From positions 2,333 to 35,264 of the forward strand of contig PLTE01000382.1 in the NCBI GenBank assembly GCA_003164375.1: 32,932 bases of DNA, in the 5' to 3' direction. Source of the DNA: Hyphomicrobiales bacterium (GTDB lineage Bacteria; Pseudomonadota; Alphaproteobacteria; Rhizobiales; Xanthobacteraceae). Made by a program: the position numbers and the translations under genes. Position 1 is the stretch's first letter. Every line of letters begins with the position of its first letter. Of this stretch, positions 1 to 7,861 are shown in pieces. A model generated the notes under the pieces. It saw only the letters and a list, made by a program, of their open reading frames with translations. It was not told the origin of the DNA and did no database searches.

Positions 1-689
1 CCAAGGGCGCCGGGATGATCGCGCCCGACATGGCGACAATGCTCGCCTTCGTCTTTACCGATGCGCCGATCGCGGCGCCAGTGTTGCAGTCGCTGCTGCG
101 CGAGGGTGTCGTCGACACCTTCAATGCCGTAACCATCGACGGCGACACCTCGACCTCGGACACCGTGCTGGCCTTCGCCACCGGCGCCGCGCACGCGGCG
201 CCGCGCATCACTCGCGCCCACGATCCGCGGCTCGTCCCATTCCGCAAGGCGTTCAACGCCGTGCTCGGTAGTCTCGCCGAGCAAGTTGCGCGCGACGGCG
301 AGGGTGCGCGCAAACTGGTCGAAATCGTGGTCGAGGGCGCCGTATCGAAAGCTTCGGCGCGTCGCGTCGCGCTGTCGATCGCCAATTCGCCGCTGGTCAA
401 GACCGCAATCGCCGGCGAGGATGCCAATTGGGGTCGCGTCGTCATGGCAGTCGGCAAAGCCGGCGAACCTGCCGACCGCGACCGGCTTTCAATCTGGTTC
501 GGCGGCATCCGCGTCGCGCATAAGGGTGCGCGCGATTCGGCGTACGACGAGGCTGCGGTCTCCGCCGCGATGAAGAAGCCCGAGATCGCGCTCAAGGTCG
601 CGCTTGGGCTCGGCAAGGGCCGCGACCGCGTGCTGACCTGCGACCTGACCAAAGAATACGTCGCGATCAACGGCGACTATCGGTCGTGA
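1..689 (+). CDS. argJ: ArgJ, bifunctional ornithine acetyltransferase/N-acetylglutamate synthase (5' partial)
   Basis: ArgJ moves the acetyl group from N-acetylornithine to glutamate in the cyclic arginine pathway, and can also make N-acetylglutamate from acetyl-CoA. The window opens inside the gene: the frame is open from base 3 and reads KGAGMIAPDMATMLAF, the conserved self-cleavage region. The family cleaves itself between Ala and Thr, and the new N-terminal Thr is the nucleophile. Here that Thr is codon 36-38, so nearly the whole beta chain is present while the alpha chain lies upstream. The first ATG, at base 15, is internal and is not the start. The C-terminal end, with its run of Tyr, Ile, Asn and Gly residues, is typical of ArgJ. 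An alpha/beta hydrolase gene begins 8 bases after the stop. Confidence 0.95.
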   Translation, partial: KGAGMIAPDMATMLAFVFTDAPIAAPVLQSLLREGVVDTFNAVTIDGDTSTSDTVLAFATGAAHAAPRITRAHDPRLVPFRKAFNAVLGSLAEQVARDGEGARKLVEIVVEGAVSKASARRVALSIANSPLVKTAIAGEDANWGRVVMAVGKAGEPADRDRLSIWFGGIRVAHKGARDSAYDEAAVSAAMKKPEIALKVALGLGKGRDRVLTCDLTKEYVAINGDYRS

Positions 690-696
690 GTGCAGC

Positions 697-1614
697 ATGA
701 TCGCTGCACCTAAACACACTCACACTTCGTTGCTCGACGTCGCCTACGAAGAGAGCGGTGCGGCGAACGGCGTGCCGGTCTTGCTCATGCATGGCTGGCC
801 GTACGATCCGCGCTGCTATGACGAGGTTATCCCGCCACTTATCGCTGCCGGCTGTCGCATCATCGTGCCCTATCTGCGCGGTTTCGGCGCGACGCGTTTT
901 CTTGCTGCCGACACGCTACGGTCGGGCCAGCAGGGCGCGCTCGGCAACGATTTGCGCGAATTGATGGACGCGCTTGCAATCGAACGCGCCGTACTCGCCG
1001 GCTATGATTGGGGCGGCCGCGCCGCCTGCATTGTCGCCGCGCTCTGGCCGGACCGCGTGCATGGCCTCGTCACCGTCAACGGCTACAACATCCAAGACAT
1101 TCCTGGCTCGGCCGCGCCGCAGACGCCAGCGCAGGAGCGCCGCTTCTGGTACCAGTGGTATTTGAACACCGAACGCGGCCGTGCCGGGCTCGATGCCAAT
1201 CGCCGCGAGCTCTGCCGTCTGCTATGGGAATTATGGTCGCCGCATTGGACGTTCGACGACACGACCTTCGAGCGCAGCGCCATCTCACTCGACAATCCGG
1301 ATTTTGTCGCGGTAACGATTCAGTCCTATCGTCACCGCTACGGCATCGTCGCAGGCGATCCGGCCCTGGACGAGATCGAGCGGCGGCTTGCCGCAAAGCC
1401 CAAGATCGCAACTCCGACGATCGCGTTGCAGGGTGAAGCCGATGGCGTCCTGCCGCCTGAGACCTCGGAAAAGCACGCGGCATTCTTCACCGGACCGTAT
1501 CAGCGGCGCGTCTTGCCGAGGATCGGCCATAACCCGCCGCAAGAGGCGCCGCGGGCCGTAGCCGACGCGATCGTCGAATTGGTCCGCAGCACGGAGCCGT
1601 TAGCTCGCGGTTAA
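697..1614 (+). CDS. Alpha/beta hydrolase, epoxide hydrolase/haloalkane dehalogenase type
   Basis: A 305-residue alpha/beta-hydrolase-fold enzyme with no signal peptide, so probably cytoplasmic. The oxyanion-side motif HGWPYDP starts at residue 32. The nucleophile elbow GYDWGG carries Asp104 where esterases have Ser. The likely acid is Asp249 (GEADG) and the base is His278 (IGHNPP). An Asp nucleophile is the mark of the epoxide hydrolase, haloalkane dehalogenase and fluoroacetate dehalogenase branch, which forms an ester intermediate later cleaved by water. The substrate cannot be told from sequence. The start ATG lies 7 bases after the argJ stop with no good Shine-Dalgarno, which suggests co-transcription with argJ rather than a shared pathway. 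Confidence 0.88.
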   Translation: MIAAPKHTHTSLLDVAYEESGAANGVPVLLMHGWPYDPRCYDEVIPPLIAAGCRIIVPYLRGFGATRFLAADTLRSGQQGALGNDLRELMDALAIERAVLAGYDWGGRAACIVAALWPDRVHGLVTVNGYNIQDIPGSAAPQTPAQERRFWYQWYLNTERGRAGLDANRRELCRLLWELWSPHWTFDDTTFERSAISLDNPDFVAVTIQSYRHRYGIVAGDPALDEIERRLAAKPKIATPTIALQGEADGVLPPETSEKHAAFFTGPYQRRVLPRIGHNPPQEAPRAVADAIVELVRSTEPLARG

Positions 1615-1693
1615 CCAGGGCGCCGAATGCGGCTATTGATGCGGTCGAATTGAACATGCATTTACCCTCCGCTCTTTAGATTGAGGCCAGGCC

Positions 1694-2098
1694 GTGAGCG
1701 TCAAACTTGTCCTCGTTGCCGCCTGCGCGCTAATCGACGCCGATGGCCGCGTGCTGATCGCGCAGCGTCCGCCGGGCAAGTCGATGGCAGGGCTTTGGGA
1801 GTTTCCCGGCGGCAAGGTCGAGCCCGGCGAAGGGCCGGAACAGAGCTTAATCCGAGAGCTGAAGGAGGAACTGGGCATCGTCGTCAAGGAAGAGTGTCTC
1901 GCACCGCTGACCTTCGCGAGCCATCTCTACCCCGATTTTCATCTGCTCATGCCGCTTTATGTCTGCCGGCGCTGGGAAGGTTTCGTCGCACCGCTGGAAG
2001 AGCAGAATCTGAAATGGGCGCGACCGATCGAGTTGCGTAACTACCCGATGCCACCTGCCGACGAACCGCTGATTTCGCACCTGACGACGCTGTTATGA
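1694..2098 (+). CDS. mutT: MutT-type Nudix hydrolase ((deoxy)nucleoside triphosphate pyrophosphohydrolase)
   Basis: A 134-residue Nudix protein, the usual length for MutT. The Nudix box fits the G-x5-E-x7-REUxEExGU pattern exactly: Gly40, Glu46, Arg54-Glu55 and Glu58-Glu59-x-Gly61. The Glu residues bind the metal. WEFPGGK just before it is the typical MutT lead-in. The likely role is removing 8-oxo-dGTP or similar damaged nucleotides. The start is GTG at 1694 with GAGG at 1683-1686. In related Rhizobiales a mutT gene often lies close to argJ (established knowledge). The exact substrate is not proven by sequence. Confidence 0.9.
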   Translation: MSVKLVLVAACALIDADGRVLIAQRPPGKSMAGLWEFPGGKVEPGEGPEQSLIRELKEELGIVVKEECLAPLTFASHLYPDFHLLMPLYVCRRWEGFVAPLEEQNLKWARPIELRNYPMPPADEPLISHLTTLL

Positions 2099-2117
2099 TC
2101 CGAACGCCAGAAGGCTA

Positions 2118-2312
2118 ATGGCCATGTTCAAGTTGCAAAAGCGCACGATCTTCACTACCGCCCGGTACTTCATGCGCGACGACCGCGGCGCCACGTCGAT
2201 CGAATATGCCATGATCGCCTCAGGCGTCGCCGTCGTCATTGCTGCAACGATTACGAGCCTCGGTTCCACCGTCAAAACTCTCTTCACCAACGTTTCGACG
2301 TCTCTGAAATAA
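2118..2312 (+). CDS. Flp/Fap-type class IVb pilin (lone copy)
   Basis: A 64-residue Flp-type pilin. A short basic leader (residues 1-24) ends in RG, and the next residues are ATSIEYAMIA. Prepilin peptidase is known to cut after the Gly of such sites, here between Gly24 and Ala25, with Glu29-Tyr30 as the family signature. A hydrophobic helix follows (residues about 31-46). Flp pilins assemble into Tad pili used for surface attachment. AGAAGG stands 3 bases before the ATG. The gene is 19 bases after mutT in the same direction. No tad/cpa assembly genes occur in the window, so this is a stand-alone copy that would depend on machinery encoded elsewhere. Confidence 0.88.
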   Translation: MAMFKLQKRTIFTTARYFMRDDRGATSIEYAMIASGVAVVIAATITSLGSTVKTLFTNVSTSLK

Positions 2313-2393
2313 TTATGTCGTTGCAGTAAATGACGCGGCTTGCCTAGGCACTGAATCTTGCCCGAAAACCCGTCGCCAATGTATCGGCCTACC

Positions 2394-3296
2394 CTAACCA
2401 CCGGCTTTATCACCCGCTGAAATCTCGCGCGAACCGAGCGCGTCGGCGAGCCGCGTTTTCGCGGTGCCCGGTTTGAGCGGTTGCTGCTGGCTCGGATGGG
2501 GCGCCCACCCGGACAGCCAGACGATCTCAAAGGTCGCGCGCACGCGCCCGTCGTCGTCAGCAAACTCGCGCGCGTAAATCTCCGCCATCCGCAGCAATGT
2601 CGCACGCCGTAGTGGCGTACGGCGGCGGGCATTGAGCGCATTGGTAGCGCCCATGCGCCGCAGATCATGCATCAGGCCGAACACGGAATCGTAGCGCACG
2701 CAGACACGCTCGACATCGATGACCGGCAACGCGAAGCCGGCGCGCTGCAGCAAGGCGCCGAGTTCGCGCAGATCGGCGAACGGCGCAACCCGCGGCGAGG
2801 CACCGCCTTCGATGTCGCTCTCTGCCGCGGCAAAGGACTGGCGAAGTTCGGTCAGCGTCTCGCCGCCGAACAGCGCCGCGACAAATAGGCCGTCGGGCTT
2901 GAGGGCACGGCGAATCTGTACGAGCGCGCCCGGCAGATCGTTAACGTGATGCAACGCCAGCGCCGACACGGCGAGATCGAGGGCGGCGTCGCCGAACGGC
3001 AGCGCCTCCTCGTCGGCGACGACGAAAGGACGCGTCCGCGTGAGCGCATCGACCGCGACGATCGTGCCGATCGAGTCGAGACGTGAGAGAGCCACCCGCA
3101 CCGCTTCGCCCGGCGTGCCGAGATCGACGGCAAGCTCAAACCGGCGCAGCACTGCGGAAAGCCGCTCGGCAAGGTCGTCGGCGACGCGATCGAGCAGGAA
3201 CGTCGCGCTGCCCAGCGCCGCTGCACGAAGGCGGCGGCGGCGGATGAGCGCGCGGTCGAATATCACCGGGCTATGTGCCGTCGAGACTTCGGCCAT
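2394..3296 (-). CDS. SAM-dependent methyltransferase, BioC/NDUFAF5-like
   Basis: A class I methyltransferase of about 300 residues. The SAM-binding motif I is the degenerate VDLGTPGE. The later motifs EEALPFGDAALDLAVS and LHHVNDLPGAL, and then KPDGLFVAALFGGETLTELR, match the BioC/NDUFAF5-like family found beside comF in many Rhizobiales. Its target is unknown. NDUFAF5 relatives act on respiratory complex I assembly and BioC on malonyl-ACP, but neither role is shown here. I chose ATG 3296 (MAEVSTAHSPVIFDR) because family members begin just before the LFDR-like motif and because GGAG sits a few bases upstream. An in-frame ATG at 3362 would add 22 residues and leave only 28 bases to the divergent comF gene. 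Confidence 0.87.
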   Translation of the reverse strand: MAEVSTAHSPVIFDRALIRRRRLRAAALGSATFLLDRVADDLAERLSAVLRRFELAVDLGTPGEAVRVALSRLDSIGTIVAVDALTRTRPFVVADEEALPFGDAALDLAVSALALHHVNDLPGALVQIRRALKPDGLFVAALFGGETLTELRQSFAAAESDIEGGASPRVAPFADLRELGALLQRAGFALPVIDVERVCVRYDSVFGLMHDLRRMGATNALNARRRTPLRRATLLRMAEIYAREFADDDGRVRATFEIVWLSGWAPHPSQQQPLKPGTAKTRLADALGSREISAGDKAGG

Positions 3297-3390
3297 TGCT
3301 CCGCTAGTCCTTTCGATTGTCTCCCGCTTCGGGCCAGCATTACCTCCCATCGGCGATGACATTTTCCCAATAGCGCGGTAGCGTTAGGCT

Positions 3391-4182
3391 ATGCCGGCAT
3401 CGGTCAGCATTGCTTTGCCTACACCAATCAAACGCGCCGCGGACGCGGCGCGCGCACTATTTCGTACCACGCTCGATCTCGCTTTGCCGCCGCTCTGCCC
3501 CGCCTGCCACGACCCGGTCGAGGGGCGGGGCCTGTGTCCGGGCTGCTGGTCGAAACTGTCCTTCATCACGCGGCCCTATTGCGAGCGGCTCGGCATTCCC
3601 TTCGTCTATGACCCGGGGCCGGGCATCCTGTCCATGGAAGCGATCGCCGACCCGCCGGCCTATCATCGCGCCCGCGCCGCCGTGCGCTTCGACGACATTG
3701 CGCGCGCGCTGGTGCACGGCCTCAAATATGGTGACCGGCTCGACCTCGCGCCGATGATGGGGCGCTGGATCAGCCATGCCGGGCACGAGCTCCTCGCCGA
3801 AGCCGACGCGCTAGTCCCGGTGCCGCTGCATTGGCGCCGGTTGTGGGCGCGGCGCTTCAATCAGTCGGCCGCGCTCGCCGCCGCGATCTCGGCGGAAAGC
3901 GGGGTGTCGGTGGTCGGCTCGGCGCTTAAGCGCGTCAAGCCGACGGCACAGCAGGTTGGCCTCACGCGCCCCGAACGCGCCTTGAACGTCCAAGGCGCGT
4001 TCCGCGTGCCGGAGGACAGCATGGCCGCGGTAGCCGGTCGGCGCCTGGTTCTGGTCGACGACGTGCTCACATCCGGGGCTACCGTCGACGGCTGCGCCCG
4101 GGCGCTGCTACGTGCCGGTGCCGCCAATGTCGATGTGCTGATTTTCGCCAGGGTTGCCGAGCCGGTACGAACGTCCATATAA
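3391..4182 (+). CDS. comF: ComF family protein (phosphoribosyltransferase fold)
   Basis: A 263-residue ComF-like protein. The N-terminal zinc-finger part has Cys36-x2-Cys39, Cys49-x2-Cys52 and Cys64. The C-terminal half is a type I phosphoribosyltransferase domain with the PRPP loop VLVDDVLTSGAT. DALVPVPLHWRRLWARRFNQS is the usual conserved ComF block. In competent bacteria ComF helps pull single-stranded DNA inward and interacts with the replication restart machinery. Most Rhizobiales keep a copy without known competence, so its role here is uncertain. It is divergent from the methyltransferase gene and about 70 bases before grxC, on the same strand. Confidence 0.92.
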   Translation: MPASVSIALPTPIKRAADAARALFRTTLDLALPPLCPACHDPVEGRGLCPGCWSKLSFITRPYCERLGIPFVYDPGPGILSMEAIADPPAYHRARAAVRFDDIARALVHGLKYGDRLDLAPMMGRWISHAGHELLAEADALVPVPLHWRRLWARRFNQSAALAAAISAESGVSVVGSALKRVKPTAQQVGLTRPERALNVQGAFRVPEDSMAAVAGRRLVLVDDVLTSGATVDGCARALLRAGAANVDVLIFARVAEPVRTSI

Positions 4183-4250
4183 ACACTTAACAAAATCCGC
4201 ACGGTATCGTCACGCGGTATCGAAGTGTTGCATTATTGAAGTCCTGCACA

Positions 4251-4535
4251 ATGGCCACAATCGACATCTATACTATTCGCTACTGCCCCTACTGCCACGA
4301 TGCGAAGGAATTACTCTCCCGCAAGGGCGTAGAGTTCAATGAGATCGACGCATCTGCGAACCGGGACATACGTAAAGAGATGATCGCGCGCGCCAACGGA
4401 CGCAGCACTTTTCCGCAGATTTTCATCGGCACGACTCACGTCGGCGGCTGCGACGATCTTTATGCGCTCGATGACGCCGGCAAGCTCGATCCGTTGCTGA
4501 CCGATGCCGAGCAATCGAAGGAACGGCCGGCATGA
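4251..4535 (+). CDS. grxC: Glutaredoxin 3 (GrxC)
   Basis: A 94-residue dithiol glutaredoxin, which reduces protein disulfides and glutathione mixed disulfides in the cytoplasm using glutathione. The active site is Cys12-Pro-Tyr-Cys15. The cis-Pro loop TFPQIFI and the glutathione-binding GGCDDL follow in the expected places. ATG 4251 fits the family N-terminus (MATIDIYT). A TTG 15 bases upstream would add residues unlike the family. The stop overlaps the start of the next gene as ATGA (4532-4535), so translation is probably coupled to the Nit-type amidase. Confidence 0.95.
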   Translation: MATIDIYTIRYCPYCHDAKELLSRKGVEFNEIDASANRDIRKEMIARANGRSTFPQIFIGTTHVGGCDDLYALDDAGKLDPLLTDAEQSKERPA

Positions 4536-5416
4536 CCGCGACAAACGCTTCGACCTTCAGGGTCGGCCTTATTCAGATGCGATCGGGGCTCGATCCGGCG
4601 TTCAACCTGACGACGGCCTTGGCGCTGATCGAGGAGGCCAAACGCGCCGGCGCCGACTACGTGCTCACGCCGGAAATGACCAATATCCTGGCGCTCAAAC
4701 GCGACCAGCTGTTCGCGAAGATCGTTGCGGAGGAGCAAGATTCGACGCTGGCAAGCTTGCGGGAAGTTGCGCGCAAACTTTCGATTTTCATCCATATCGG
4801 TTCGCTGGCGATCAAAGTGTCGCCGGACAAAGCCGCCAACCGCTCGCTCCTGATCGACCGCAAAGGCGAGGTGATCGCACGCTACGACAAGATCCATATG
4901 TTCGACGTCGATCTTGCCGGCGGCGAGAGCTATCGGGAATCCAACAATTACCGCCCCGGCGAACTGGCGGTGATCGCCGATCTGCCGTGGGGCCGGCTCG
5001 GTCTGACGGTCTGTTACGACCTGCGTTTTCCGGCGCTTTATCGCGCGCTCGCCGAGGCCGGCGCGTCGTTTCTCGCCATACCCTCGGCATTCACGCGACA
5101 GACCGGCGAGGCGCATTGGCACGTTTTGCAGCGCGCGCGCGCCATTGAAAACGGCTGCTTCGTGTTCGCCGCGGCGCAAGGCGGCAAGCACGAAAACGGC
5201 CGCGAGACTTTCGGTCATTCACTCGTGGTCGATCCATGGGGGCGCATCATCGCCGAGGGAGGCACCGACCCTGGCGTGCTGATCGCGGAGGTCGATCCGG
5301 CCGCGGTCGCGGCGGCGCGAGGCCGGATTCCATCGCTCAATCACGGCCGGCGTTTCGAACTGGTCGAGCCGATGGCCGAGCCGACCTACCTGCATGTCGT
5401 GCCGGAGCCGCTATGA
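4532..5416 (+). CDS. Carbon-nitrogen hydrolase, Nit1/Nit2-type amidase (probably deaminated-glutathione amidase)
   Basis: A 294-residue nitrilase-superfamily enzyme. The Glu-Lys-Cys triad is clear: Glu48 (LTPEMTN), Lys120 (YDKIHMFD) and Cys161 (LTVCYDLRFP). YDKIHMFDVDL is typical of the Nit branch rather than true nitrilases. Nit1-type enzymes hydrolyse deaminated glutathione, a faulty transaminase product, while Nit2 types act on omega-amides of 2-oxo acids. Placement directly after a glutaredoxin, with a 4-base ATGA overlap, favours the glutathione-repair role, but this is inference. A second ATGA overlap (5413-5416) couples it to the DUF1178 gene. Confidence 0.93.
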   Translation: MTATNASTFRVGLIQMRSGLDPAFNLTTALALIEEAKRAGADYVLTPEMTNILALKRDQLFAKIVAEEQDSTLASLREVARKLSIFIHIGSLAIKVSPDKAANRSLLIDRKGEVIARYDKIHMFDVDLAGGESYRESNNYRPGELAVIADLPWGRLGLTVCYDLRFPALYRALAEAGASFLAIPSAFTRQTGEAHWHVLQRARAIENGCFVFAAAQGGKHENGRETFGHSLVVDPWGRIIAEGGTDPGVLIAEVDPAAVAAARGRIPSLNHGRRFELVEPMAEPTYLHVVPEPL

Positions 5417-5949
5417 TCCGCTACGCACTCAGCTGCGATAAGGGCCACGCCTTCGAAAGCTGGTTCCAGAACTCGGCCGCCTACGACAAGCAGCGCAAGC
5501 GCTCGTTGGTGGCCTGCCCGGCGTGCGGCTCCGCGAGAGTGGAGAAGGCGATCATGGCGCCTAGTCTGGCGTCAAATCTCGCGCCCCAGCTCGGCCATAT
5601 CGATGCTGCCGGGCCGCAGCCGCCCGGCCCGTCGCCCACCCCGTCGAACCCGACGCCGCCGCCGCTACAACCAGCGCCGTCGCCCCCGATCCCGCCCAGG
5701 AGTGCGGTCGCGATGATGTCGCAGCCGGAACGCGAGTTACGGCAAAAGCTCAAGGAATTGCGCGACCACGTCGCCAAGAATGCGAGCTACGTCGGCAATA
5801 ACTTCCCCGAAGAGGCGCGCAAGATCCATTATGGCGAGACCGAACGCCGCTCGATTTACGGCGAGGCGTCCCCAGACGAAGCGAAGGAATTGCACGACGA
5901 GGGCATCGAATTTCATCCGTTGCCGATCCTGCCGGATGATCAGAATTAG
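5413..5949 (+). CDS. DUF1178 family zinc-ribbon-like protein
   Basis: A 178-residue protein of unknown function, DUF1178. The N-terminus has a likely metal site: Cys8, His12, then Cys35-x2-Cys38 (ACPACGS). A Pro-rich linker (about residues 62-96) leads to a charged helical C-terminal part with KLKELRDHVAKNASYVG and a conserved EEARKIHYGE block. The start is fixed by the ATGA overlap with the amidase gene. Context ties it to the grxC-Nit unit, so a role in thiol or glutathione metabolism is possible but unproven. It ends 6 bases before the convergent ubiG stop. Confidence 0.9.
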   Translation: MIRYALSCDKGHAFESWFQNSAAYDKQRKRSLVACPACGSARVEKAIMAPSLASNLAPQLGHIDAAGPQPPGPSPTPSNPTPPPLQPAPSPPIPPRSAVAMMSQPERELRQKLKELRDHVAKNASYVGNNFPEEARKIHYGETERRSIYGEASPDEAKELHDEGIEFHPLPILPDDQN

Positions 5950-5955
5950 CGCGCT

Positions 5956-6708
5956 TCACGCCGCCTGTTCGGCGACGACCATATAATTTGCGTCGATGTC
6001 GGTCGAAAGCTGAAAGCGGTCGGCAAAAACATTGTAGATCACGCCGGCCTCGTCGATGACGCGCAAGCCATTTTGTTCGATTGCCATTTCAAGCTCGTTC
6101 GGAGTCACGAATTTTTGCCATTGATGGGTGCCACGCGGTATCCAGCGCAAAATATATTCGGCGCCAACGATGGCCAGCGCGAAGCTCTTTAAGGTGCGAT
6201 TGAGCGTGGCGACGAACATAAGGCCGCCGGGCTTCACCATCGCGGCGGCGCTCGCGATGAACAGGGCGACATCGGCGACGTGCTCCACGACTTCCATGGC
6301 GAGAACAACGTCGAACTTTTCGCCCGCCGCGGCCAGCGCCTCGGCGGTGGTACTGCGGTAATCGATGGTCAGCCCCGATTGCGCCGCGTGAAGCTGGGCG
6401 ACCTCAACATTGCCATCGGCGGGATCGGCGCCGACGACCGACGCGCCGAGCCGCGCCAGCGGTTCAGAGAGCACTCCGCCGCCGCAGCCGATATCGAGAA
6501 TGCGCAAGCCGGCAAGGCTGTCGCGCCGCGTCGGATCGCGGCCGAAATGTTCGGCGGCGTGATCGCGGATGTAGACGAGGCGGACCGGGTTGAACTTGTG
6601 CAGCGTCGCCCATGGCCCGCGCGCGTCCCACCACTGTCCGGACAGGCGCGAGAATCGCGCGATCTCGGCCTCGTCAATGGTGCCTGCTGAGGGGGGCTGT
6701 CGATCCAT
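5956..6708 (-). CDS. ubiG: UbiG, ubiquinone biosynthesis O-methyltransferase
   Basis: A 250-residue SAM-dependent methyltransferase that carries out both O-methylation steps of ubiquinone biosynthesis at the inner membrane. Family marks are FSRLSGQWWDARGPWATLHKFNP near the N-terminus, motif I LDIGCGGG at residues 71-78, VVLAMEVVEHV, and the NRTLKSFALAIVGAEYILRW block with RGTHQWQKFV. Length matches UbiG. There is no clear Shine-Dalgarno before ATG 6708, but the start agrees with the family. It lies 20 bases downstream of the Ldh-family gene on the same strand, so the two may share a transcript. Confidence 0.95.
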   Translation of the reverse strand: MDRQPPSAGTIDEAEIARFSRLSGQWWDARGPWATLHKFNPVRLVYIRDHAAEHFGRDPTRRDSLAGLRILDIGCGGGVLSEPLARLGASVVGADPADGNVEVAQLHAAQSGLTIDYRSTTAEALAAAGEKFDVVLAMEVVEHVADVALFIASAAAMVKPGGLMFVATLNRTLKSFALAIVGAEYILRWIPRGTHQWQKFVTPNELEMAIEQNGLRVIDEAGVIYNVFADRFQLSTDIDANYMVVAEQAA

Positions 6709-6728
6709 GGGGAGCTACTTTCGATTTG

Positions 6729-7772
6729 TTAGCCGGATACCGCCATCATCTTGATCTCATGGGTCTTAGCAATTCCCGCGAGCTCTTCCCACAGCTTTGC
6801 AGGAAGAGGGATGCCGGATTTGCGCCGTTTGGCTTCGGTGCGGCCGGAGCGCTCGCCTGGCAACAAGATCTCGTCGAAGCCAGTTTGCCGCGGCAGCGCC
6901 TTGATGATGGCGGCGAGCGTGTCGGCGTCATGGGTGAAATCGCCCACCGGGCGAAACGTCGCGATATCGACGGCGATCATCGCCGTATTGGCGGTGTGGC
7001 GCGTCCGTTTCTCCGGGCCAAGCGCACGCGCCTGGACCGGCGCCGCCGCCAGCACGCTCGCCAGCATTTCGAACATCAGGCCTAGCCCTGATCCCTTGGG
7101 ACCGCCGAGCGGCAGCAGGATTTCGGCCGTGCGCGGATCGGTGGTGGGCTCGCCCTTAGCGGTCAACACCGTGTCTTGCGGCAGCTCAGCGCCGCTGGCG
7201 CGCGATTGCAGGATCTTGCCGTTCGAGATCGTGCTCGCCGCCATATCGAGAACGAGCGGACCGCTTCCGCTCGGCACCGCGATGGCGATCGGCGAGGTGC
7301 CGAGGCTCGCCACCCGCGCGCCGTGATACGCCATCAAGGTTTGCCCCGCGCCCATGATGATCGCGGCGCAATCGCGTTCCGCGATCCATTGCGCGTAGCG
7401 TCCGATCGCGCCGGTATGGGTGGTCTGGCGGATGAGGCCAAAACAGACGCCGGACTTTTTTGCCCGCTCCACTGCCAAAGCCGCACCCTTCATCGCCGCG
7501 ATTGGACCGAAGCCATGGCCGCCGTCGAGCACGAAAGTCGCGGCGCGGTCGTGGATCAGATACGGCTGCGCCTTCGGATCGATTTCGCCGCTACCGATCA
7601 GCTTGAGGTAGCGCGGCAGCCGCGACACGCCGTGGCCGTCGACGCCTCGAAGGTTGGCCCAGACCAAGCCCTGAGCGACAGTGGCGGCGTCGCTGTCGCT
7701 TGCACCGTGCGCAACGAGCAAATCGCGGATGAAACGCAAAAGCTCGTCGTGACTGACTTTATTGCCGCTCAC
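6729..7772 (-). CDS. Ldh family NAD(P)-dependent oxidoreductase (malate/L-lactate/ureidoglycolate dehydrogenase type)
   Basis: A 347-residue member of the Ldh_2 family, which reduces 2-oxo acids or oxidises 2-hydroxy acids with NAD(P)H. The family marks are VDGHGVSRLPRY (catalytic-region His47), a THTGAIGRY block in place of the usual SNHFG (His119), the nucleotide-site LGTSPIAIAVP, LDMAAS, and GGPKGSGL where GGHKGYGL is common. Family members include malate, lactate, sulfolactate, ureidoglycolate and delta1-piperideine-2-carboxylate reductases, and sequence alone does not decide among them. The changed SNH and GGHKG motifs suggest a substrate other than malate. Confidence 0.88.
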   Translation of the reverse strand: MSGNKVSHDELLRFIRDLLVAHGASDSDAATVAQGLVWANLRGVDGHGVSRLPRYLKLIGSGEIDPKAQPYLIHDRAATFVLDGGHGFGPIAAMKGAALAVERAKKSGVCFGLIRQTTHTGAIGRYAQWIAERDCAAIIMGAGQTLMAYHGARVASLGTSPIAIAVPSGSGPLVLDMAASTISNGKILQSRASGAELPQDTVLTAKGEPTTDPRTAEILLPLGGPKGSGLGLMFEMLASVLAAAPVQARALGPEKRTRHTANTAMIAVDIATFRPVGDFTHDADTLAAIIKALPRQTGFDEILLPGERSGRTEAKRRKSGIPLPAKLWEELAGIAKTHEIKMMAVSG

Positions 7773-7830
7773 TCACCGCTCCGTCTAAGCATTTCAGTAG
7801 ACCATGATCTCTTCGGAACACCGGCTTCCT

Positions 7831-7853
7831 CCCCCTGGATCAAGTCCGGGGGC
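7831..7853. repeat. REP-like palindrome
   Basis: CCCC, T, GGA, a short spacer and then TCC, G, GGGG form an 8-pair stem (one G-T pair) around ATCAAG. The core GGATCAAGTCCGGGG resembles the REP-like palindromes scattered between genes in Rhizobiales. A degraded copy with GGATCAAGACCGGG lies at 10034-10047. It sits between two minus-strand genes and could also act as a weak terminator or RNA-stabilising hairpin. Confidence 0.45.
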
Positions 7854-7861
7854 TGGCATTT

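Noticed and set aside
1650..1680. Sigma-70 promoter TTGAAC...TTTAGA before mutT
   Set aside because: Spacing of 19 bases and a transcription start almost at the GTG make it unconvincing.
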